From Fragum whitleyi (lineage: Eukaryota; Mollusca; Bivalvia; Cardiida; Cardiidae), in contig OX411555.1 in NCBI GenBank assembly GCA_948146395.1, positions 43,702,225-43,766,224 of the forward strand: a DNA stretch of 64,000 nucleotides, read 5' to 3'. Positions 22,301 through 34,300 of the stretch are shown here, in pieces; positions within the stretch are counted from its first letter, which is position 1; each line of letters starts with the position of its first letter. Both the position numbers and the translations under genes were made by a program. The notes beneath the pieces were generated by a model. That model had not been told where the DNA came from, did not search any database, and saw nothing but the letters and a program-made list of their open reading frames with translations.

Positions 22301-25300
22301 GATTTTTATCATTCTGTTGCCATGGCAACCAGAGTTCTTCATGATTTATGATAATCTGTGAAATATTTTGAAAGGACTTGTCGTAAGGATCATAAACGTG
22401 TAGTTTGTGTATGAATTCGATGACTAGATTAGATTATTAACTTATTTTTTAGAATTGTTAACGGCATATTCCAAGTTCGCAGACGTTAAAGAGGAACAAG
22501 GTAGAATACGGAAAGTGAAAGAGCCACCTCTCGGCAAATATATCCATGTTGATTAGATTTGTGAGAAGCTCTGTGTTAGCAATACAGAGCCAGTCCACTA
22601 TTTTCTATTCTCAAATCTGTAACATTTATGTTGACAAATAACTTGATTAGACCATTCGATTCTTATTTCGAGAAAGACAGTCTCGGATTTATAAATCGCG
22701 TGTAAACTCTCAAACGACCCCAACAAAGATCCGTCGGAAGCGCCGTGGCATTAAAAAGCGAAAGTCCGATTTTAGTTTCTTTAATTTTTATATCAAATAT
22801 CAAATTTGAATGACAGTTTGAGAACGCATGAGACAGTTTTTACTTTATATTACTTTAATAATTTGACCGTAAAACATGCGTGGATCCACTAAATTAATAT
22901 CTCCGTCGAAATTAAAGCATGACCGCTTCTTATTTTACTCAATCACGCATTACGACACGAGGGGTTTTTCTGCGATGCCGCCTAATTTTACCAGGGTCGT
23001 GTGAGCGTCGCTTTGCATATCATGTTTGACCTTTTCCCTCATGACGCTTGTCGCGAAGAGTGGAAATTTTTAGCGGCTTTTTGGAACAAGATATTAAAAT
23101 ACGGCGGAAATTTACTATGTTTACAGCCATTTTAATTTTTCAAGATAAGTGATAAAAATTTTATCACAGTATTCATTACATTTTTTAAGTAATATCGGGA
23201 AACAATGTTTCACCGAGTTTAGATCTTGTTTCTAAGAAAGGTCAATATTGATATTGCTGATCGTCATAATTCTTTCCGTATACAGTGTGAAGGGTGATAG
23301 GTACAGTAGCACCCATTTGTCGACAATAGTTGATCTACCCGACGACGACAAACGATGACACTCCAGACAGATAAACAATGCTTTACCCGATATAAGATTT
23401 CTCAATCGCCATTCGAGCCTTCAGACCATTTTTGGCTTCCAATTTTTTTTTTCAAATTTCCTCAGGTCGGGAGAAATAGTCTCCCGATCGGGAGAGTGGG
23501 AGGGAGGGTTAAATATCGGGAGAATACGCCGAGATCGGGAGATATCACATGTCTGTCCAGGATTTTATGGGCGTGGCTAATTTTCAAATATGGTAAAAAG
23601 TGACTTTTCTCAGGTTCTAATTGATGGATACCAATTAAATTTTACATGAATGATGCTTGGGTGACCCTTTATCAGTCTACAAAAAATTATTACGATCGGA
23701 TGAAAAATATGTATTTTATGGGCGGAGGTCATTTCACTATAGGAGAGTTGATTGTTATTGTTTATATCGAGAATTTCCCGCGCATGCGCATTACTGGTAG
23801 GCAAAAAGAGTTAGATCTCTATGCGAGAAGACAATTAAAACTGGTTCAAAATCAACCGTTCATTTAAATTTAAGACAAAAAGAAAATTAAATATTATTTG
23901 TACGAATGTTTCCCGTTAATGATCAATCGATATTTAAAGATAGCCCTTTATAACCTCCCGAGATTAGAATATTTCGTCCGACTTATTGAACGAAGTTGCT
24001 ATCGACGATAGATCTTTTAGCTATTTAGAATTACTTGTTTTGTCTCTTTAAAAAATGTATGTTTAGAAAGTTTGTAACCTAGAATCTTTGAATAAACATG
24101 GCCTAGGGTCTGTCTTATATAGACGCTCGAGTTGCACAATTTAGCTCGAGGGACTTTTAAACACGTGTCCGTGGTTTAGCGCAATTATTCTTCCTTTGTA
24201 AACTTGATATTTTCTTTTTTGTCAATTTTCACGTCATATATAAAGAAATTTGAAAATTATGTATGAAACATATCAGGTGTTTAGGTTTTCAAACATTCGT
24301 AACTCAGCACTCACGAAAGTTCTGACAAAGCTGTAGTTGCACCGCTTCTGTAAACAAACCTAGAAATAGTTACACTTTAAGATTTTTATAGAAAGTTGGA
24401 TGAAAACGGCGGTGGGTGAAGGATTTCTATAAAAGGGGCACTAATGTACAGTAAAGGGAGAGAAGATTCGTTTTCCTAGTATTACAAAGTTTTGTTTAAA
24501 TTTCTGTGTAAAAATGAAACAACTAGGCTACAGATGGAGGTTCGTTTGAATCCTTTGAACCCCTTTTTGCATCCGCCGCTTGAACAAATTAACTTTCTTT
24601 ACCGCTTTCCATAACGTAATGAATTTGTATGACATGAACTAAATACAAAAGTTTGACTCAGATTAATCGGTTCTCGGCGACAAGTAGAATAAAACTTCGT
24701 AACTACAGCCGATCGAGATCTGTTGTATCCGTAGTCGCGCCGTTTTCAAGCGTAAAATCAGACGAAATGGTCATACGTTTTGAATGTTATTGGGGAAAAC
24801 GAAGGATGAATAAGTAAAATTCATTAACCCTATCCAATAAAGTAATTTACCGAGTTTAAGATGATCCGGGTTAAATAACGTTTGGGGAAAAAGTGACTTG
24901 TAACGTTATGTAACGTTAATTCGTTCAGTCGCCAGAATTCCAGAACTTTCTACTTATTTTTCCTCACATTCATTTTAATTTTTTGTTTTTGAAATGTAGT
25001 TGAAGTCGTCGTTGAGCAACAGAACATCGCAAATCCATTTTAATCAGGCTGTATTGCGATGTTTCCAGCGCCGCCAACGCTTTCAATTTCAAGATAATTT
25101 TTTGTCGTCTGGTCGGGGTAAAAACCGAAGATTTACAAAAGAACGATCACATTATTTCATCTTGAACAAATGAAAATATTACGTTTGCTTCAATTTCTTT
25201 CCTACCCGTTTAAATTCGATTTTTTACCCTCTTATTATTCATTGGGAACTACATAAATCAAAATAGAAAAATCATGGGTTCGGAGTACATTTTCGTTTTT

Positions 25301-28300
25301 GGCGGCTTCCATTTCCCGCTGATGCAAACGCTGCCTTTCAGATATGCAGTAGGCCTAACTTATATTTAATTAAAAATTATCCCGGCCTTTTTTGTCAAAT
25401 TTGAGGAAGAACTATTAGTATTGACAGCTTGTTCAATACACGGAAGATCGATCCACTAAATGAACGCGGCTCAGAATTGAAAAATCATGTGGGCCTTAAT
25501 ATCGCCCCTGAAATGGAATCTTAAATGAAATATTTTATCAAAAGCTTGATTTAATTTATGACTGATAAGGCATTAAAAGATTTGTGTCAAATGAAACTTC
25601 ACACTTTATGCCTAATGAATGGGTAAAAGTTGTGTCCAGATGAAAGGAAACCATCAGTGGCGTATGCATCGTCACGGTCAGATCAATTAAAATTTGGCAC
25701 GTGTTACAGAAGTTTGTCTTTATGACAAATGCAAGTGTGTAATAAGCGGCTACTGATTTATGACATGGGCAATATCGATAAGCGCATCCGGTTACGGTTA
25801 GATGAAAGAGATTCCGCGGCCGTGTAGTATGGATCATTGCGTTAGAAACAGCGAACTTTATGACACATGTTTGTGTTAATAGCGGCTAATATTTTTATGT
25901 CGCATAATGAAAATTCTTTGATAGGATTTTACAATCAAACTAGAAAAGCTGTTAAGTCGGCAGATCGTGTGTTTGGCGACATTCGTTTATTATCTTAAAT
26001 TAACCAATTTTCTAAATGTGCAGGGGACTATTTACGGAAGGAAATCGGTTTTCAACAGTAGGTGGTGTTCTCAAAATTTACAGATTAAACTAATAATCGG
26101 ATTGATAATTTAAGACAAATAAGGGCCATTTAAACCTTTCCCGACGTTTGAAGTTTCTGTGACAGGATGAATGAACAGAAATGGGACAAAAAAAATCGGT
26201 ATTGAAACTCGAATCAGCTCAGTATAGGTAAGATATACTATATTTCGTTTATGAGTGAACAAAAAACGTAAATACAGCTTAATTAATGTCGAATGCGCGA
26301 TATATCAGTTGCTCAACAGCGATTTGTTTGCATTCATTTGCATTTCTGGGTAGTTATCTTTCGACGAGAAACAATCTTTTCACAGACAATGTCATTTGAT
26401 GACAACTGCATAATCAAAAGGTTGGATGATTTATCTAAATTTTGACACCTTTGTCAACAGATAATAATCATTAGAAATGTACATTCCAATAACTTGGAAT
26501 ATTGGATATTTTACTATTTGTGTATACAACTGGTAGATTTTCTGCCTACAGCGATTACCCGGATGTAAACATCACGTGACCCGTGACGTCATCCGTCAAC
26601 TCATGTATATGTTATATAGTGGAAACTTTGATAACCATTTTCTCTGAATCTAACTGATAGATATCAACCAAATTTAACATGAATGATCCTTGGGTGACCC
26701 TTTATCAGTCTACCTACAATTATTGTGATCGGATGAAAAATATGTATTTTATGGACGGAGGTCATTTCTCTATATGTTATAATAGTGAAAACTTTGAAAA
26801 TCATTTCAACATCAGTAAAACCCAAAATATCTAAAAATCTAGTCAAAACTTAGATTTGCTACTACAAGAAATTCAAGCCTGTGGAGCGACACAAGCCATT
26901 CATGGCTTTCTAGTTTATGTTACTGTGAGTGTAAAAAAATAACTATTTTAACCTAGCTAGGGTTCAAATTCAATACATGTAAAATTAAAGTTACAGGCAT
27001 CTTTTTAAACTTGGTCATGGGTAACTAAAGGCCCCTACTAGCCTTTCCATGCTTTACTTTGATCTTCTTGTTTCCCAACCTGAATAATACTATGCAAGCC
27101 AGGGCTTGAAAATTTTTGAAATTTCTACTCGTCCTGCTATATAAGAAAATATAGTAATGCATTCATTTTATAAGTGAAATTTTGCAAAATCCACTTGTCC
27201 TGCTTATATAAACAAAGAAGGAAAAAAACATGCAGGATGAGCGGATGAGTAGAATTTTCAAGCCATGCAAACAAATTAAGACTAATTCCAATTAAAAAAA
27301 ATAAACATCAATTTAGTGTACTCCCAAAATGAGACTGCAAAATATGGTCGAAATAATTGTTACAAGCAGTCATGTACACAGCCAGACACAAAATATTAGC
27401 CTGATTCTTTTAAGAAAATGAAATACTTTTCAAATGTTATAAACAAGATATATTGCATTATCTTAATTAGGAACAAAATATGAATCTACAGACATTATTT
27501 GGAAGAGATAACAAATAGAAAAAAATAAAATGGAATGATACCAGGGCTTGTGTAAACCTGTAGTACAAGGTTTTGACCCCCAAAAATCTGAAAATACCTT
27601 AATTTGACCATTACAAATACCCCCAAGAGAACATTTTGACCCCTTGAGAAAAAAATCCAAGAGTCTTTAATGTGTTTTATCCCTCATATTTTCAATTATT
27701 GCTGATTTATCTTAATATCTTAACAAATATCTTATTTTTACAAATTGATAGAGGTATTTCACGTAATTATCTCCCTTGCGTACTCTTCAGTCAAACTGAC
27801 ATGGCAATGCAAACGAGGGGGCGTCCATCTTTGCTCCACTCTTAATTTCATTGAAATTTATCCAAATAAATCAGTCCATTTCAACTTTCAATAAAATAGA
27901 TCATCAAACTTTAATAATTCAAAACAATATTTAAATGTCATTAGAAACTATTCTGACTGCTTTTAGGAATTTTTATTTTTAGATATTGAAAAAAAAAAGC
28001 GACATTTGATTTTAGCTTGGTGGAATAAATTGCAGAGATAACTCTTCAGTGTTTTTCTACTTGATGAATTTATATTTTTTTTCGAAACACATAGCCTTCA
28101 CTGAAAATCAACCGTTTTGAGAAAACACTTTGATATGATGATTTGTTTGGGTTTCTTTCTTTTTGACTATTCATTTTCATTATTTAAATACTAGTAATTG
28201 CATAATTGTTCATCACAAATCGATCGTAATTAATTAACTGATAATTAAAAAAATAGTTAAAATAAAGAGATAATAAAAAACAGAAATCAAAGGTTTATTA

Positions 28301-31300
28301 TTACGAGATGCTTTTTCATTTTGTTTATGTTTCAAATTTGTACACATACTTATATATGGAAAGCCCTTTAAATACATTGGAAACATGCATTTCACCGTTT
28401 CAAAATTAATGAATTTGTATCTTGTAGTTCTGACTTTATCTTCTTTTCGCGCAGCCTTTTTTTTTCAACACTCACCTCTTACAAATCTAATTAGACTTCC
28501 TTATTGATGAATTATTGAATTGCACAAAAATTCTTATATGGATATATCTTCATCATGAAGAATTGCATCAAATTCACGATTTACCGAGATGCTTGAATCT
28601 ACAGGATTAGGAAATGACTGCATGAGAACGCATCAAAGTACGGAGAGTACTGGATTCACGACGCCCGAGGACTCGGAAGACGAATTCGAAATATCTTTAA
28701 TGCCTATCAAATCCATTCAAGACTTAAAACAGCAATATACATCTCATAAGTCAAGCAGGTGCTCAGATGTGATAGAAGTTAAATACGATTACGTAATGCC
28801 ATGTCATATACGTTGCTTAAATGTCACCAGGACAATGTTTGTTTAGTGCATGTGTTGTAACTTATAACTGATGCCTTGGTGTTTTATCGCTCTTTGATCT
28901 GGGGTCTATGGTATAATATTAAAAAACCCTTTCTAAAATTGTAAACACACATGTAGATTTAACTTAACCCTAAATTTTTATACAATTCAGTTTCATCAAG
29001 CAATATGAAAAACAACAGTGCTGCAAAGGACTTATACTAAAATATTAAAATGATTCCAAATGAGTATTAGATATATGGCCCCTATGCGATAAATAACACG
29101 AATCTAACTTAAACTAAGTCTGATCTTTCTGTGCTACATGCATTTACAAAATACGACATATTTATCTATTTATTATCAGCATTTAATATTTCCTTAGTAT
29201 GAACATTTCTTGTGAAAAAAAAACAGCTGTTGTGAATAGATAACATTTTTCACAAAGAAACAAACATTGCACGGTGAAAATATCACATGGGCGTACTTTT
29301 CCACAATCATGATTCACAAAGTGAAAGATCGTCAATGTGTTGGCTTCAGTTTTCTCTTTTTGCCACGGAGTTTCAACAGCGCAATATTACAAACCATTTA
29401 TTGAATGAGGTGTTGTATTTGGTTGGAATATGCGCTCAACGATTTATTATTATTATTATTTATTTTTTATCATTACTTTATGCAAGAATATATCTCCTTG
29501 TCTAAGTGTGTTGATTACGATGTGATGGTAAAAATATTTTATACAAAGAAATTTATATAATACTATATAAAGCAATAATTGAGTAGGCTACGTATTTTTT
29601 TTTTTTAGTAATATTGGGATTTTAATGAAAAGAGCGAAATAAATGAAAAAATCTGAATAAAAAAGGGGATGATATATCATGTATAAAAATAATTCATAGA
29701 GAAACATCGGTGACAAAATTAAAAAAAAGTCAGTATAATAACAAAAATTATTTAAAATTGAAATACTTCTTCATAGGTCAGGGACGCTAAATAGGGTTAG
29801 ATAAAGATATGTTAATCAAAAGCGAAAGTTAGGAAAATGACAAAAATATGCATTCAGAATTTAGGCATTAAAACTACATTCTAATTATGTATAAAAAATA
29901 ATTTTTATCGTTTATAACTATGAGTATTTTGTGGTTTAGAATATACTATTTTACTATAAACTTTTACTGTACTAAAATGACATGCTCCCTCGTTTGTATA
30001 AGGGGCGGAGTCGACAGATTTCCGCGCATGCGCAGACTTATGTGAAACAAGTCTATTGCTTACTTCCTATCTTAGATATAAAAGGTCAATTGACTTTGAA
30101 TCTGCAAAATTGCATTCCTTATTGGCTCTTTTTGTTTTTTTGACACTTCAAAATAATTTTTTGATTTTCAAGAATTTCATGAATGTATTTGGTTACATCC
30201 TTGTTTCAATCACTAGCATGAGCCATGAATACTTTTGAATGAGAGGAAAAAGTAATTACTATGTTCTGTTAGAATTTCAAAATGTAAATTTACTATTTTC
30301 ATGATTTATATTTTTTTTTAGGTGTTCACCCGTCCAAGAGGCAAGAAGAGATTGCTATGAAACTGGCCAGGACTCTACAGGTATTTTTATCAGAAAATTG
30401 TGAAAGTTCTATTAGAATAGGAAACCTTTTGCTGATAAATTAAATATCCTGATAAATCATCCAGTCTAAATAGACAAAAAAAGGGGGGGGGGGGAGAAAT
30501 ACAATGTATCGTAAAATTGAAAGTCAATTTGAGCTTTGATGTATTTGCAGAAAGGCATTCACAAACTAATATCTCATGATTCTATCTTTTTTTCCAATTT
30601 TATACCAACAATTAACGGCTGATCCCTATTCACATACTAAATGAAAACCTTTGCAAAATTGCATTGAAATCAAAGTGCTCAAAGAACTTAAGATATTATT
30701 GCCAACAAGTATTTATTTCAAAGATAATATTTATACTTTCCAGGTTTCAAAAGGAAAACTGGGGGGTTTGGATTAAGATCAGTCTGCACATACGTGCAGA
30801 CTGACCTTTGGCTTTACCTCTTGTTAAAGTAGGAATATTCCTGTGATTGTATTCTTTGGAACAAATTGGTAAACTTCATAAAATATTTTTTCCTTTACCC
30901 ACAATATCTTGCCTTTCAAAGTTTTTTTTAAGTTTAACCCTTTTTATGCCCCCGATAGGGAGGCATCATAAATTTGACTTGTCCGTCCGTCCGTCTGTCT
31001 GTCCGCCTGTCCGTCCGTCATTCCGTCCAAAAACTTTAACATTGGCCATAACTTCTAAATCAAAGCGGTGTCGGGGGCATTGTCATCTTACAGTGACAGC
31101 TCTTGTTTAAATTTTGTCTTCACAAACTTACAATTTGGACCAGTCTTAATTTTTGGAGAAAACAAAAAGAAAGAAACAGATAAAGACATTGATTCTGTCA
31201 ATAATGTGACAAGCTGTCCATCAATTGGCTACAAACTTGATATGCCCATTGGCCACCTTATATTTAACAATTGACATAAGTCATTCTGATGTACATCATA

Positions 31301-34300
31301 TTTCTCAGATGACTGGACAAAGAACCCATTGTTATGTAAGGTTAGGTAATCAGAGGTTGCATTTCTAGCATTTGCTAACATTTCTAAAACATTTCACAGA
31401 ATTTTATCTTGAACTCTGGATCAATTTCATTTCTCATTACAGGAAGTAGAAGATCTGAAGCTCGAACTTGACACCTGTGAGCGGAGACTTGACTCCAAAT
31501 ACCAGGCAATAGATGTTCTCAAGAAACAGGTGATTACTTTTGTCATTTGATATGTTAGTCTTTAGTTGGGATAAAGATATTGATTTTTGCCTTGAAGATG
31601 TTTTAAATACCCCAGCCATAGTACAGTTGGTTGCTTGAGGACTCTCAATTATGATGTCAGGGGTTTAATAACTGGTACCTGCAAATACCCTTTTTAACCC
31701 CTTGCTGTTTAATCCCTGCTTTTTACGTGCCTGTGATTTTATGATTGAGAAAACATTGTGAAAAAAGAAGAAATTGCTTCTGACAAGCAATTTCTTCTTT
31801 TTCCACACTATTTTCTACCTTACAGAATGGCTATTTTTCAAATAAAATCAACTTTAAATTTTCGTCTGCAAAACCTTTGAATTTGGACATGTCCAAAGTT
31901 TTGTAAAACAGGAAAGGGTTAACATTGATTATATCTCCCAACAATGGATGAATAATCATTAACATAAGAAGCATGAACAGAAATTATCAAATGTTATAAA
32001 GAGGAGGTTGTTCCACCTAGCACCATGCCCTCATTCTGTCACTAAACTTGTCTGGAGCATATCTCCTGAAGTATAGAAGCTATCAACTTGAAACTTTATT
32101 GGTGGATAGATCTCATGGAGAAGTACAGTGCATAAGAACTACAACTCTTGCTTGAAAAATTTTGGAGTTGTCCTTTGATTAGGCTTCAGTTTACTATCAA
32201 CCTTTGATGGTTGGGGATGGCCATGTCCGACATGGCTTTCGTCTTAAGTTCATGATGGTATTTTCATGTCATTATTTGGAATTTTGAAGATTTTTGATAC
32301 TTTATAAATTATGCTAAGCTTTGTAAATGACATGTAAGCTTAGTGAAATATAGCACTATATTATATTGAATTTGTACAAAGTGTGGGCATATTAATCTTA
32401 TTTTGGGGGACTAGAATATCATTGAGATTAGAACAATTTTGTAACTGTCTTTGAAAGATGTTATGTCAATAGTTTCTACCAATTTTATGATATCCATAAT
32501 AATTTAATTCTAGTTGTGCTCATAAAGATTTGTGCATCCTGATTGGCTGAAAAATTGGTATCATTACTAAATGACAATCATTTTGGTTAGGCAGCTTTTT
32601 TGAAAGCTTCTGGGAAAGTAGTCCCAAAAAACCATGTATTGAGGGAAAATATTCACATTCTTGCTTCGATTAATAAATTGATAAAACATGAAGAGAGTAT
32701 TTGTCATGCAGGTATAAAACCAAAAACCAAAACACACTCATGTATGAATCAGCTTTGTGTATTCATACAGTGTGATTAGGCTTTTATCAAACTAAAAACC
32801 TAATCACACTGATGTATGAATCCACTTGATGTGGGGAAAGAATCATATATAAAAATTACTCACGAAATAAGAGATAATGAAGAGAATAGTAATATGTTTA
32901 AAAAAACGTATATTTTGCTTTAACCTTCCAGGCAGATGAAGCACAATTACAACTTAAGAATAATGAAATTCTGTCTAAAGAGAGAACCATGAAACTTGCT
33001 CAGGTAGGATTGTGTATATCTATGTTGAACTTTTTACTTCTCAAATGAATTAAAGTTGAAATCTGCCCTGCTTTAAGGATAACAAAATGTGGCAAACTGT
33101 TTTCAAATTATACTCCCCTTTGCATGTCAGTGCACATGCAAAGCAGGGTATAATTTGCAAACAGATCACCACTTTTTGTCATCCTGAATGCAGGGCAGGT
33201 TAAGAAGAAAAATTAACATTTTCATTTAAGGGAAAAAAAATAAGATTAATCACTGAAAATGGTTGGTTGGTTCTGATTTTTTCTAGCTAAACCTTCAAGA
33301 TAGAGTACTGTGACATGTAAATGGAGAATTTTCATTGAAGAACAACATGCTATGTAACCCTGAATTTTGGTAATGCACACTTTTGGTATTGTTCATTGCA
33401 GAATTGCTAGATTAGAACTATTTCCATTTTGACATGCAAAATCAAAAATAAGTCTAAAAGCACATGCAGTTGAAGGCTGGAATCCACTAGAAGTGCTGTT
33501 GTTGACTTGGATGTAAAATTCATGATTATTGATGTTCATTGCATACTCAAAATGCTTGTTGTTTGATTCCTTAATTAATTTGCTTGTTAACCCTTGTCAT
33601 GACAATAAAATCGTTGCTCAGAATGTACAAGGAAGGCCAAATTTTTGTTAAATCAAGGTTAAGCAAAAATGTTTCTTAAGTGCATAGAAATACATGTATC
33701 ATGACACCTACAATAATTTTATCTTGACCCCTTGAAATATCCTTTAATATTGAAATAACACACCACTTTGGCAATGATAGTACAAACAGGGGTATAAACT
33801 AGTAAGAGCTGCACATATGTGCTGGCTGGGGTTTATCTAGACTACACCTTGCAAAAAATGGAGTGAAAGGGTTCAGCATGACAAGGGTTAAAATTTTGCT
33901 AAAAGCATGATGCTACATTTGCTTGAAATATGCGATATTTATCCCAAAGCTCAGTTAAGAGTGCCCTTTGCCAATGATTGCCTCATATTTGTATAATTAT
34001 ACTGCTAAAATGACAGAGAACTTTTGGTTTTCTTTGTAAAACCCTCTCAGACAAATTTTAGAAAAAAAAAAACATGATTAGCAGTGCTCAAAATATATAA
34101 AGCCTTGTTATGCATTAAGAAATGAATAAAAATCCATTATACCTCAATTAAATTCTATTTTGAGGGAACACATATGAATTGTTTCAAGACAATTCATATG
34201 AGTACCCTCAACATAGGGTTTGGATGAGAAATAAGTGATTTATATTTTCAACACTTCTGCTTAGTTTGATTAGCCCTCAATATATTTCAACGTAATATGA

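Larger units (their letters stand above)
21822..26922 (+). mobile_element. Composite: ~745-bp tandem-core element split by two insertions
   Basis: The host element starts TTTTTAGCTCCACTGGC (with the palindrome CCACTGG/GCCACTGG) and has a GTGCGTCCGTCCGTGCGTC tract. Its internal ~165-bp units contain AGTCTACAAAAAATTATT and GGGCGGAGGTCATTTC. It ends near AAGCCATTCATGGCTTTC. Host pieces lie at 21822-22051, 23547-23743 and 26605-26922. Aligning the interrupted phrases with intact copies at 51944-52630 and 57415-58200 exposes both insertions. Confidence 0.65.

Noticed and set aside
28589..28846. Alternative first exon of CCDC125 starting at the new ATG
   Set aside because: No donor in phase 1 before the stop; GTGCTC (28760) would leave phase 2 and GTGATA (28769) phase 0. 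Kept only as a duplicated fragment.
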